DNA of 64,000 nucleotides. Source: PHAA01 sp964457945. GTDB lineage: Bacteria; Bacillota; Syntrophomonadia; Syntrophomonadales; Syntrophomonadaceae. Shown piece by piece: positions 17,838 to 26,061 of the stretch (position 1 is the stretch's first letter; each line of letters starts with the position of its first letter). Below the pieces are notes generated by a model. The model made no database searches. It was not told the DNA's origin and was given only the letters and a program-made list of their open reading frames with translations. Made by a program: the position numbers and the translations under genes. The stretch spans positions 62,001 to 126,000 of the forward strand of contig CAYWFX010000002.1 in the NCBI GenBank assembly GCA_964457945.1, in the 5' to 3' direction.

Positions 17838-18213
17838 CTCTATCACCTACCTTAAATAGCGTGCGCAGTTCTTCAATGTCTAGATCATTAAGCTTTTTAC
17901 TTCCTAAGAGAGACGCCACAAGATTTTTGGCACTGCCAGAGTACAAACGGTCAATTAAGCTTTGGGTAGTATGATCGTTATACTCTGCCTCACTAACCGC
18001 AGGTCGGTAATAGAACACCTCTTTTTTAGTCGCTAAAACTACACCCTTTTCACAGAGTCTGCGCAGCAAGGTTTTTATTGTAGAGGTTTCCCATTTGCTT
18101 GTCCGCTCCAGTGTTTTTCTAATATCAGCAATAGGAAGCTCCCGGCCTGCTTCCCATAATACACGCAATACTTCAACTTCTGAATCAGTTATCTTTGAAA
18201 TTAACGACTTCAT
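17830..18213 (-). CDS. BlaI/MecI-family repressor
   Basis: 127 residues from ATG 18213 (MKSLISKITDSEVEVLRVLW), GGAGGAG ahead. The winged helix is clear (LPIADIRKTL, then KWETSTIKTLLRRLCEKGVV), with the C-terminal dimerisation helix that the partner protease destabilises. Two TACA-N2-TGTA operators lie in its promoter, so it autoregulates. The upstream frame to 18276 crosses the operators and is not coding. Confidence 0.93.
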   Translation of the reverse strand: MKSLISKITDSEVEVLRVLWEAGRELPIADIRKTLERTSKWETSTIKTLLRRLCEKGVVLATKKEVFYYRPAVSEAEYNDHTTQSLIDRLYSGSAKNLVASLLGSKKLNDLDIEELRTLFKVGDRDE

Positions 18214-18234
18214 ATCTAACTCCTCCTTCAAAGT

Positions 18235-18283
18235 TACAGATGTAACCTTGCTACAGTTTACATCTGTAACCTCCAAGTGTCAA
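18235..18283 (-). promoter_or_regulatory. blaI-blaR1 promoter with two BlaI-type operators
   Basis: Minus strand: -35 TTGACA at 18278-18283, 17-base spacer, -10 TAAACT at 18255-18260. Two operator dyads of the TACA-N2-TGTA class (18235-18244 and 18259-18268), 24 bp apart, overlap the spacer/-10 and the start region. That is the classic BlaI/MecI/CopY arrangement, so repressor binding would occlude polymerase. Confidence 0.9.
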
Positions 18284-18459
18284 CAGATATTTACTTTTTA
18301 TTTACAAAATAAAATACCTCCAGCCAAGAGTTAATCTACACCTTGATCGGAGGTTTGTGTTTTATTCTTCTATCTACTAGTGACCATAACCACTTTGTAA
18401 ACCAACCTACCAAACAGTCGCCGTCAAAATATTTGATGTATAAAGACAAGCCCCTAAAT

Positions 18460-19194
18460 CTATATAACAAATCCGCCATTCGAGCTAATCACTTGACCGG
18501 TAATGAAATCAGCTCCAGGTTGGGCCAGATAGAATACCAAATTGGCAATTTCTTCGGCTTTACCAAACCTCATTAGTGGTGTTTTCTCAATCAGTATGCC
18601 CTTCTCTTCCTCGGTGAAGGAGTCCATCATATCAGTATCTATTACACCCGGTGCCACACAGTTTACTTGAATATTGGAAGGACCTAATTCTTTGGCCAAA
18701 GCTTTGGTGAAGCCTATCATTCCGGCCTTGGCTGTAGAATAGCTGACCTCGCATGAAGCACCAACCATGCCCCATATTGAAGAAATATTGATGATTTTGC
18801 CTTGCTTTTTTCTAACCATTTCGGGCACAACCATTTGGCTGCAATTATACATACCTTTGAGATGGACATTTATCATTGTGTCCCACTCTTCTTCGGTAGT
18901 ATCAGTGAAAAGTTTATTCTGGGAGATACCTGCATTATTTACTAAAACATCAATTGAACCAAAAGCCCCCTGAACAGTATCAATAAGTTTCTCTATTTCA
19001 CCTCTTTTGGTTACATCAGCACATACTGCAAGGGCAGAGAATCCTTGTTCTAATAGAACTTTTTCTAACTCGCGGGCAGCTTTCTCTGAGCTAAAATAAT
19101 TTATCACTACATTATAGTTATTCTGGGCAAAAACTTCCGATATTGCTTTTCCTATTCCTTTGGCGCCTCCGGTTATTAACACTGTTCTATTCAT
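18460..19194 (-). CDS. Short-chain dehydrogenase/reductase, FabG-like
   Basis: 244 residues with TGGAKGIG (8-15), NNAG (87-90), the serine in INISS (about 138-139) and Y152xxxK156, the full classical SDR catalytic set. It is most like 3-oxoacyl-[acyl carrier protein] reductase and would use NAD(P)H on a 3-keto substrate. It has no fatty-acid genes beside it, so the substrate is unknown. Upstream lies a hybrid membrane-protein gene 19 bases away. Confidence 0.85.
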   Translation of the reverse strand: MNRTVLITGGAKGIGKAISEVFAQNNYNVVINYFSSEKAARELEKVLLEQGFSALAVCADVTKRGEIEKLIDTVQGAFGSIDVLVNNAGISQNKLFTDTTEEEWDTMINVHLKGMYNCSQMVVPEMVRKKQGKIINISSIWGMVGASCEVSYSTAKAGMIGFTKALAKELGPSNIQVNCVAPGVIDTDMMDSFTEEEKGILIEKTPLMRFGKAEEIANLVFYLAQPGADFITGQVISSNGGFVI

Positions 19195-19213
19195 ATTATT
19201 TTAACCCCAAATA

Positions 19214-19663
19214 CTAAATTATTTCTTTATCATATGATCTATCAACAAATTTATAGTTATTTAAGCATAAGCATATGGCTGCAATAAGACAAACAATAAG
19301 GGCTCCAAGATTCTGAATCTCAAAGGGTATATTACCCCGCGTTGCAATTGAAAAAACACCTAGAATCAACTGTACTAACCCGAAAATCATAAAAATTGCA
19401 ATGGATTCATAATAACCCCACTTTTTATTAGTCAAGAGGCCATAAAAAGCCGATATGTCGATAAATAACATTGAAACATCCACCCAGATATTCCATAAAG
19501 AATAAGTTTCTTTATTTATTAAATTAAACAAACCTACAATATGTATTATAATCCCTACTAGCAGGATACATAAAGGAAAATAGAATAATACGTTTCCTGT
19601 CGATTGGTTCCTCGTAATCCAACTGAGCAATTCTCTTTTGCTCCGCTCTCCTATAAGCCTCAT
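19214..19663 (-). CDS. Four-helix membrane protein with a RAYT-derived start
   Basis: 149 residues. Hydrophobic segments at about 25-45, 60-75, 82-105 and 115-135 predict four helices; I do not recognise the family. The promoter, ribosome-binding site and first ~10 codons (MRLIGERSKR) match the 5' end of the RAYT gene at 26858 (MRRPRERSES), including an almost identical upstream block. Homology then stops and the membrane protein begins. The gene probably took its start from a broken RAYT copy. Its native start may lie inside the frame. Confidence 0.6.
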   Translation of the reverse strand: MRLIGERSKRELLSWITRNQSTGNVLFYFPLCILLVGIIIHIVGLFNLINKETYSLWNIWVDVSMLFIDISAFYGLLTNKKWGYYESIAIFMIFGLVQLILGVFSIATRGNIPFEIQNLGALIVCLIAAICLCLNNYKFVDRSYDKEII

Positions 19664-19710
19664 CCTAAACAAACACTCCAGGTATTTTTTACCATTATAC
19701 CAAACTAATG
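19632..19710 (-). repeat. Relic of a RAYT gene 5' end
   Basis: Minus-strand bases from about 19710 to 19632 align with 26900-26830 upstream of and inside the intact RAYT gene. They share TATAATGGTAAAAAATA, then TGGAGTGTTTGT, ATGAGG and GAGCGGAGC, with only scattered differences. The block includes a TATAAT -10 hexamer. Confidence 0.8.
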
Positions 19711-19745
19711 ATAAAGACCCAACCTAAAGAAGCCAGTTAATACCG

Positions 19746-19808
19746 ATATGCTCCCCCTTCCGTAACAGGTTTAATTCTAATTACCTGTTATTTTAAGGGG
19801 GAGCATAT
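19746..19808. repeat. Long inverted repeat with C5/G5 arms
   Basis: ATATGCTCCCCCTT pairs with AAGGGGGAGCATAT, and an inner TAACAGGT pairs with ACCTGTTA; only short unpaired tracts separate them. It lies between the membrane-protein gene and the DUF4179 gene. It has no U-tract on the minus strand, so it is more likely a mobile palindrome than a simple terminator, though it could do both. Confidence 0.75.
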
Positions 19809-19926
19809 TAAAGCCGAATCCAGCCCACTATTTATTGTTTTTGAACCACATTTAAAATCAATATTTGTAGTTTCTAAGTACCAAGGCTTTTCACACTGCC
19901 TTATTTCCTCCTGTTTTCCTTATCGT

Positions 19927-21279
19927 TTATTTCATATTGATCGTCCAGTTACCGTTCATAACGAAACTGGGCCAGGAGATTTCCAGATCAAGGGCATCGA
20001 CAGCCTTGTCGAACTCAATAGTCATGACAGCCGTGTCACCGCTAAATTCTGAAGAAATCTTCTTCATGTCCTTGTCGTGCACCTGGAAGGATCTGATGCT
20101 GACATATTTCTCGGCTCCTGTGTTGAGCTGGAATACGAGCTCTGCTGATTTCGGAGAAAGCCTTTTAATGCTCTTGGCTACTGCCTTCTGAGCGATTAGA
20201 TCCACATCATGATTGAGGATTGTTTCGCCATCCTTGGGAATGTTTATTCTCAAGCTACCGACGGGCTTTTGATAAGTCGCCAGCAGAGCAGGCAGATTAA
20301 TCGTAAGCTGGCTGTCTTTTGACGCGCTTGTCTCAAAAGTAGTTACGGGCGCAGCCTTGGCATCAGCCGGAACTTCCAGTTTGTACTTGGTACCGCTTTT
20401 ATCAGTCGCATAGATATCTGCTGTCCTTGACCCGGTTCCAGTCGCTTCAATGCCGTTACCCACATTCTCAACTACATTCTTGACGGTTGTATCGACCGGC
20501 TGGCCGAATCTATTGAGTTTCATATCTTTATTTTTAAAAGATGCAATTAGCTGAACAGCCTGCTTGCCGTTTTTCTCTATGCTATTCGCACCGACAGTGA
20601 CCATGTCAATGTTGTTTGATGTTGCTTCGCTGGCAGACAGCTTTTGGGTGCCGTCAAGGCTCTTTGCCTCATCTAGAATGACCGCATATGTTTTGCCGCC
20701 CACCAGCAAATCAAAGGCTTTGAATGGTTTGATATTATTGTTGTTTTCTTTGCCATTCATAAAACTGAAGAAATACTTATTGTTGCCATTCTCAGAATAG
20801 CCGCCCATGACATATTGAGCATATTTAGCATCCGGAACATCCTTCGGTGTTATTTTTATATCGTCAAGAACTTCAATGCCGAGCTTCGAATTTATTTCCA
20901 TATCGAGTCTGCCTTCGGAAACCATGATGCTGTCGATAGCCAGGTTGTCATCCAATACAAGTCTGTCCTTCAAGTAATACGCCCCGCCGTCCACCATGGT
21001 TGAATATACAGGGGTCTTATTGAAAAAGCTCTTAACCGCCTGGGATATCTCATCGGCATACACCGTATTGATACATATAAAGCATAAGCAAACCGCTGCT
21101 GCATACGGCAGGAACTTTCTGGATTTCGTTTTTCTGTTGTACTTTTCAAGTGCTTGATGGGCTTTTCTGTCTATCGATTCCATATCGCATTCAACTCCGT
21201 CCATAAGATTTTCTATCTCCTTCTCTATCAGATCATCGTCAAGATTGCTCAAGATAGCGATCATTTTGTCTTCATTCAT
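19927..21279 (-). CDS. DUF4179 anti-sigma-like membrane protein
   Basis: 450 residues: a ~50-residue cytoplasmic acidic N-terminus, one membrane helix at about 56-75 (FLPYAAAVCLCFICINTVYA), then a ~370-residue extracytoplasmic DUF4179-type domain. Encoded directly after an ECF sigma factor with an 8-base overlap, it is by position the cognate anti-sigma factor or signal sensor. I see no zinc HxxxCxxC motif in the cytoplasmic part, so it would be of the non-zinc type. Confidence 0.8.
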   Translation of the reverse strand: MNEDKMIAILSNLDDDLIEKEIENLMDGVECDMESIDRKAHQALEKYNRKTKSRKFLPYAAAVCLCFICINTVYADEISQAVKSFFNKTPVYSTMVDGGAYYLKDRLVLDDNLAIDSIMVSEGRLDMEINSKLGIEVLDDIKITPKDVPDAKYAQYVMGGYSENGNNKYFFSFMNGKENNNNIKPFKAFDLLVGGKTYAVILDEAKSLDGTQKLSASEATSNNIDMVTVGANSIEKNGKQAVQLIASFKNKDMKLNRFGQPVDTTVKNVVENVGNGIEATGTGSRTADIYATDKSGTKYKLEVPADAKAAPVTTFETSASKDSQLTINLPALLATYQKPVGSLRINIPKDGETILNHDVDLIAQKAVAKSIKRLSPKSAELVFQLNTGAEKYVSIRSFQVHDKDMKKISSEFSGDTAVMTIEFDKAVDALDLEISWPSFVMNGNWTINMK

Positions 21280-21817
21280 AGTGCAAACCCTCCTTTATGA
21301 TCTTTCTTCCCCGCAGCAGCCTGTTATCGATGGCAGCCCGGGACAGATTGAAGACTCTCGCAAGATCATTGATCTTTTCACCCAGAAAGAACCTTCTGAC
21401 AAATATCTCCCGGTCGGTCTTTTGAAAGGAATTTATTATTTCCATTACCTGTTCCTGATCCTGTCTCAGGATTACCTGCTTTTCCAGATTGATGTCGTCC
21501 GTTACCTCGACATCCGCAATATCCACGATATTGCTCAGGCGTTTCTTGCGTCTGTATGTTAGCGCCTTGTACTTAGTCAGAATAAGCAGCCATGTTCTGA
21601 AGTTCGCCTGCTCTTCATTGAACTCGGCAATCTTAATCCAGGCATCAAGAAAAACATCAGCTACGCATTCCTCTATGTCTTCCTTGCTGTGCGATTCCGA
21701 CAGAATATTGTAAGCCAGGCAGTAAATCGTCTTCGTATACTTGCCTATCATGTACTCATAAGCGGCTGAATCCTTGTTTCTTATCCCTCGAACAAAATCA
21801 ACCTGCGAATATTCCAA
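21272..21817 (-). CDS. ECF-type RNA polymerase sigma factor
   Basis: 181 residues. Region 2 (AYEYMIGKYTKTIYCLAYNI, then DVFLDAWIKI and FRTWLLILTKYKAL) and region 4 (TDREIFVRRFFLGEKINDLA, then SRAAIDNRLLRGRKII) are intact. A GTG at 21826 lies inside the GGGAGG site; TTG 21817 gives 8-base spacing and is preferred. It should direct polymerase to a small regulon including its own operon, held off by the DUF4179 protein. Confidence 0.9.
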   Translation of the reverse strand: MEYSQVDFVRGIRNKDSAAYEYMIGKYTKTIYCLAYNILSESHSKEDIEECVADVFLDAWIKIAEFNEEQANFRTWLLILTKYKALTYRRKKRLSNIVDIADVEVTDDINLEKQVILRQDQEQVMEIINSFQKTDREIFVRRFFLGEKINDLARVFNLSRAAIDNRLLRGRKIIKEGLHYE

Positions 21818-21935
21818 AGCCTCCACCTCCCTTCAAATCCCTTTCATATATTACTACGCCTGAAAGATGGAGTTTCTCTTAACATTTATAATAGAGAGAT
21901 TTTGGTTGTATTTTCCTTTTTCTCCCGACATAATG

Positions 21936-21977
21936 ATACCCCCAATCCTTGGTTTATTATCCTACGATTGGGGGTAT
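21936..21977. repeat. Inverted repeat with C5/G5 arms upstream of the sigma gene
   Basis: Perfect 12-base arms ATACCCCCAATC and GATTGGGGGTAT separated by 18 bases, followed on the plus strand by TTTTCT. Together with the 19746-19808 repeat it brackets the sigma/DUF4179 pair. It may terminate or be a palindromic insertion. Confidence 0.7.
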
Positions 21978-22007
21978 TTTCTCAATGTCTGTTTTTGTTG
22001 GTTCAGT

Positions 22008-23765
22008 TCACCTAGACATGATATTTTTAATGATTTCTGAAACGATATCAATTCTTTTAAACGGTGTAATAAGATAATATCCATCAACATAAGGAGCGAT
22101 TTCTTGAGCTATTTCCGTAGATATTGCAATTGCCAGCTGACTGGCTTCTTCTTTTGAAATGTTCTGGTATCGTTCAATAATCTTCTCAGAAACATTTATT
22201 CCCGATATCTCATTATTCATGAAACAGGCGTTGCCATAGCTTACAATCGGAATGATTCCGCCTAATATTTTGGCAGTTAACTCCTGGCGGGCAATTTTTA
22301 GATTCTCCATGGCCTTTTCGGTTAAGATAGGCTGGGTTAGAAACATAGTTACTCCATTTTCCATTTTCCTTTTGGCATTGGCCAGTTGACTGTTAAAATT
22401 TCTTGCATTAACGTTTAAAGCACCGCAAACATTAAAAGGATTGGAAAATATTGTACCATTTAAACTGGTAATATAGTTGGCCAGGATTGCAGAATTGAAA
22501 CTAAATATTCCTTTAACTTCGTCACGTTGGGCTGATGGTATAGGATCGCCGGTTACCACTAAAACATTATTTATCCCCTCAATATTTAGTCCCAAAAGCA
22601 ATGCCTTGGTGGCATTAATATTTCTGTCCCGACAAGTCATATGAGGAATCGCAGTGATATCAAGTTCTCTTTTCAGCTTGCAGGCAAGCAGACTGCTATC
22701 CACCCTGGCCCTGGCCATCGGGCAATCAGCAATAGTTATGGCATCAACTCCCTGTTCCTTAAGACTCTTGGCACTATCCATAAAAAAGCCTATTTCAGTA
22801 TTGGCGGGAGGATCTAATTCTACCGCAATAATCTTTTTTCCATTCTGGATTTTTTCTAAGAGAAGATTTTTAACTGTTAATTTTTCCATTTGAGTTTTCG
22901 GAACTGACTTATTAGGCATAATATTATCGGGAGATAAATCCTTTAGCCTGGCAACCGTTTGTCTGATAAATTCTGGTGTTGTACCGCAGCAACCACCTAT
23001 AATACCCGCACCTTGTTTGACTATCTCCACCATTTGGGCAGCAAAGTATTCAGCGGTATTATCAAAGAAAATACGATTGTTTATTATGGTTGGATACCCG
23101 GAATTGGGCATAACCGATATCTTTTTACTCTCCAGATTGAGCGTTTTAATATACTGCAATAAATGATATGGACCAGAAATGCAGTTAAAGCCACAGGCAT
23201 CAATAGTGGATGTCAGCACTAATTTTTCTATGAGTGTCTGACCGGATTTACCACCTCTCGTTAACCCCTCCGGAGTAACGGCAAATTGGGTCAAAATATA
23301 GGCCTGCGGATTCTTCTCCTTGATATATGCAGAAAGTTCCACCAAACATTCATCACTGCTAAAGGTTTCAAAAATAAAGTTATTTGCCCCCAACTCCAGA
23401 AATACATCCACAATGGCTTGATATTCCTGCCTCAATTTCGGCATTTCCAGAATTGGTATTGGTCCAATATCAGCAAAAACCAGAACGTCAGTACCATTGG
23501 CAGCTTCTTGGGCAATATTATAGGCTTGGGTAATAATCTCTTTGACTTTATTGAAACCACATTCCAGACTTATTCTATTAGCCCCAAAGGTATTGGTTTT
23601 AATCGCGTGGCAATCGGCGTTTATATATTCTTGGTGTATATTTAAAATAGTATTTCTGTCATAAATGTTGGCCAGTTCACATTTTGATAATGGATTGTTA
23701 GAAATAGTGGCATAATATGTTCCCATGGCACCATCGAAAATTAATGGTCTTTCTTTAATATTCAT
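22008..23765 (-). CDS. Homocysteine S-methyltransferase / methylene-THF reductase fusion (YitJ-like)
   Basis: 585 residues. The N-terminal half is a homocysteine methyltransferase TIM barrel (FDGAMGTYY, then zinc ligands in CGFNCISGP and GGCCGTTP). The C-terminal half (from about 300) is a MetF-type 5,10-methylenetetrahydrofolate reductase barrel (AVELDPPANTE, NVLVVTGDPIP). The Bacillus homologue is YitJ. There is no cobalamin domain. It would reduce methylene-THF and use a methyl group for methionine. GGAGGG precedes ATG 23765. No S-box or Met T-box was seen upstream. Confidence 0.9.
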   Translation of the reverse strand: MNIKERPLIFDGAMGTYYATISNNPLSKCELANIYDRNTILNIHQEYINADCHAIKTNTFGANRISLECGFNKVKEIITQAYNIAQEAANGTDVLVFADIGPIPILEMPKLRQEYQAIVDVFLELGANNFIFETFSSDECLVELSAYIKEKNPQAYILTQFAVTPEGLTRGGKSGQTLIEKLVLTSTIDACGFNCISGPYHLLQYIKTLNLESKKISVMPNSGYPTIINNRIFFDNTAEYFAAQMVEIVKQGAGIIGGCCGTTPEFIRQTVARLKDLSPDNIMPNKSVPKTQMEKLTVKNLLLEKIQNGKKIIAVELDPPANTEIGFFMDSAKSLKEQGVDAITIADCPMARARVDSSLLACKLKRELDITAIPHMTCRDRNINATKALLLGLNIEGINNVLVVTGDPIPSAQRDEVKGIFSFNSAILANYITSLNGTIFSNPFNVCGALNVNARNFNSQLANAKRKMENGVTMFLTQPILTEKAMENLKIARQELTAKILGGIIPIVSYGNACFMNNEISGINVSEKIIERYQNISKEEASQLAIAISTEIAQEIAPYVDGYYLITPFKRIDIVSEIIKNIMSR

Positions 23766-23929
23766 CTGTATTCCCTCCCTATAATTCTAATAATTCTTAC
23801 CACAGATTAATCTATGGCATACCTATAAACGGATAACCTATAATTGAGGTTCTCATAATTCCAGTTCCTTCAGCAATGAATTTGTTAAGACTAATCATAG
23901 CAATTAATGCCGCTTATAGAGTAAGGCTA

Positions 23930-23971
23930 AAAAACTATTGCTCGTTATAGTCATTAGCTATAACGAGCAAT
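23930..23971 (-). terminator. Intrinsic terminator after the first LysR gene
   Basis: Perfect 14-base arms ATTGCTCGTTATAG/CTATAACGAGCAAT with a 7-base loop, followed on the minus strand by AGTTTTTT. It lies 76 bases past the LysR stop. The second LysR copy lacks it, because sequence identity ends at 26945. Confidence 0.85.
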
Positions 23972-23990
23972 AATAAATTAACCCTGAATC

Positions 23991-24946
23991 TTGATTGTTG
24001 TTTATTGAAATTATTTTCCTATTATTGAATTCGATAGAAGGCTGTACTAGTTGTCTTTAATAATACCATTTAAGGCATCAATATAAATCATTGCGAGTTG
24101 ACTAAGGTTAATGTTCTTGTGGGAAATCCAACCTACAGTTATCTCCTCGTTAAGATCCAATGGCACAGCAATGATGTCATTCCCATTTAAATCAGAGCTT
24201 AGAATTCCTGTTGAGATGGTGTATCCATTTAAACCTATTAATAAGTTGAAAAGGGTTGCTCGATCGCTTACTTTAATATTTTTCTTATGCGAAAGAGTGC
24301 TCAGAATCTCCTCTGAAAAGTAAAAGGAATTATATTCGCCCTGTTCAAAGGACAGGTAAGGATAATCTTCTAAATCCGCGAGAGTAACCTTGTTTTGCTT
24401 GGCAAGAGGGTTTTTTATGCTGATAAACACATGCGGTTGGGCTGCCAATAGTTTAGTAAATTTGAGGTTGTTTTCCTTAAACAGTTTGTTTAGCACCTTT
24501 GAATTGAACTCGTTTATGTACAAAATACCTATTTCACTGCGAAGATTTTTTACGTCTTCTATAATTTCATAGGTTTTGGTTTCTCTCAGAGTAAAGTCAT
24601 ACTCATCAATACCATATTTTTTTACCAAGTCAACGAACGCGTTAACTGCAAAAGCATAATGCTGGGTCGATACCGAAAAATGCTGTGCCGAGGGTTTCGC
24701 ATTCAGATATCGCTTTTCCAGTAATTCTGTTTGTTCAATTATTTGCCGAGCATAAGCTAAAAATTCCGCACCCTCAACAGTAACACTAATACCTCGATTG
24801 GTACGCTCAAAAATGGTTTTATTTATTTCTGCTTCAAGCTCTCTAATTGCCTTGGAAAGGCTGGGCTGAGAAACAAAAAGCTTTTTAGCAGCGATGTTGA
24901 TTGAACCAGATTTGGCAACTTCAATTGCATATTTTAGTTGCTGTAA
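23991..24946. repeat. 956-bp direct repeat, copy 1 (LysR gene)
   Basis: Bases 23991-24946 recur at 26945-27900 at a constant offset of 2954. The encoded proteins are identical and no base difference was noticed by eye. Identity ends exactly at the third codon of the LysR gene; beyond that the next ~40 bases are only roughly alike. Confidence 0.9.
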
Positions 24947-24952
24947 GGTCAT
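24047..24952 (-). CDS. LysR-family transcriptional regulator, copy 1
   Basis: 301 residues. The N-terminal winged helix (MTLQQLKYAIEVAKSGSINI, then KKLFVSQPSLSKAIRELE) is standard LTTR, followed by a two-lobed substrate-binding effector domain (about 90-295). The protein is identical to that at 27001-27906. No divergent gene neighbours it: the AraC gene lies upstream on the same strand and the methyltransferase downstream. Target and inducer are unknown. Confidence 0.93.
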   Translation of the reverse strand: MTLQQLKYAIEVAKSGSINIAAKKLFVSQPSLSKAIRELEAEINKTIFERTNRGISVTVEGAEFLAYARQIIEQTELLEKRYLNAKPSAQHFSVSTQHYAFAVNAFVDLVKKYGIDEYDFTLRETKTYEIIEDVKNLRSEIGILYINEFNSKVLNKLFKENNLKFTKLLAAQPHVFISIKNPLAKQNKVTLADLEDYPYLSFEQGEYNSFYFSEEILSTLSHKKNIKVSDRATLFNLLIGLNGYTISTGILSSDLNGNDIIAVPLDLNEEITVGWISHKNINLSQLAMIYIDALNGIIKDN

Positions 24953-25091
24953 TGTTTTACCACCTATCTTAAGCTCTACTCTTCATTATTCTCAACTTTA
25001 TTCATATCAAGATCCATTCCTCTCTGAGGCATAAAACGGCACTAAGGAAATTTGCTGTAAATTATTGTACCAATATAATAACAAAACCAAA

Positions 25092-25934
25092 CTATTTTTC
25101 AACAACTGGTACCCATACTTCGCAACGGTAATCCTCTGCTGAATTATCACCTTCATAATAGACCTCAAGATCTGGTGTACCAGCATGCTTGTATATGCTT
25201 TCGGGGAAAAACTCAGCAAAAATGCGTTTCCACACATTCTGTATTGCATTTGGCATAGCACCAACAGATTCAAACACCACCCATGTAGAAGCTGGAATTG
25301 TGATAGTTTCCATATCTTCAGCAATAGCACCTTTGGTTTCAATTCCTGCCATATAGCTAAATGTTCCATCACTTTTAGCATCATAGCATATCCCCAGCAG
25401 TGAATTGCAGTCTCCAATTTCATATAATTTGTTAACTGTGCAATCTTTCCAACAATTAGCCCAAAGCTGTGGAATTTGATTATTCTCCTGGGAAGTGACA
25501 ATAGCTTTACCTGTGACTTCATAAGCTTCCTTTTTTACGATACGATAATTCATCTCAATATCTCCTTTTATTGATAGTGTAAAGGACAGTCGAGGGAAGG
25601 ATTTAAGCGTGACCTCTGGCGAACGTGCAGCTGTAGGTGTAATGCCATGTAAACGTTTAAATGCTACTTTAAAAGCATCTGATGATTCATAACCATACTT
25701 CATAGCAATATCAATAATCTTACCATTATAAATCTTCAGCTCAAAAGCTGCTTTTGTCAAACGTCTGCGACGAATATACTCCGATAACGGTATTCCTGTT
25801 ATATTAGCAAATATCCTTTGGAACAGACCAGCAGTGCATGCTGAAATTGAAGCTATTTCATTAAAGTCAATTTCATCTTCCAAATGCGTTTCTATGTAAT
25901 CTAATACCATATTCATACGTTTTAACCAATCCAA
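25092..25934 (-). CDS. AraC-family regulator with GyrI-like effector domain
   Basis: 280 residues from TTG 25934 (AAGGATGG ahead; homologues begin near WLKRMNMVLDYIE). The first ~100 residues are a two-HTH AraC domain (DFNEIASISACTAGLFQRIF, ALKxGYESSDAFKVAFKRLHG type). After a linker the C-terminal ~160 residues (MNYRIVKKEAYEVTGKAIVT onward) are a GyrI-like/BmrR-type small-molecule sensor. Such proteins sense hydrophobic compounds and often control efflux. The frame is open to ATG 25991, but without a ribosome-binding site. Confidence 0.88.
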   Translation of the reverse strand: MDWLKRMNMVLDYIETHLEDEIDFNEIASISACTAGLFQRIFANITGIPLSEYIRRRRLTKAAFELKIYNGKIIDIAMKYGYESSDAFKVAFKRLHGITPTAARSPEVTLKSFPRLSFTLSIKGDIEMNYRIVKKEAYEVTGKAIVTSQENNQIPQLWANCWKDCTVNKLYEIGDCNSLLGICYDAKSDGTFSYMAGIETKGAIAEDMETITIPASTWVVFESVGAMPNAIQNVWKRIFAEFFPESIYKHAGTPDLEVYYEGDNSAEDYRCEVWVPVVEK

Positions 25935-26061
25935 CCTTAAACCATCCTTCCAAAAGTAGTGTAGCAAATGTGTAATTGTGGTTCCCGTCATTTTAGGACC
26001 AAATAATCACGGTAAACCAACAAACCAACAGGGGAACCAACAACAGGGGGCAACAACAGGG

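Noticed and set aside
23937..23971. LysR-type operator (TATAG-N7-CTATA)
   Set aside because: The arm length and the following T-run on the minus strand fit an intrinsic terminator for the LysR gene better.
25007..25522. 171-codon frame on the minus strand
   Set aside because: Overlaps the AraC-GyrI gene in another phase, low-complexity leucine/glutamine-rich product, no ribosome-binding site.
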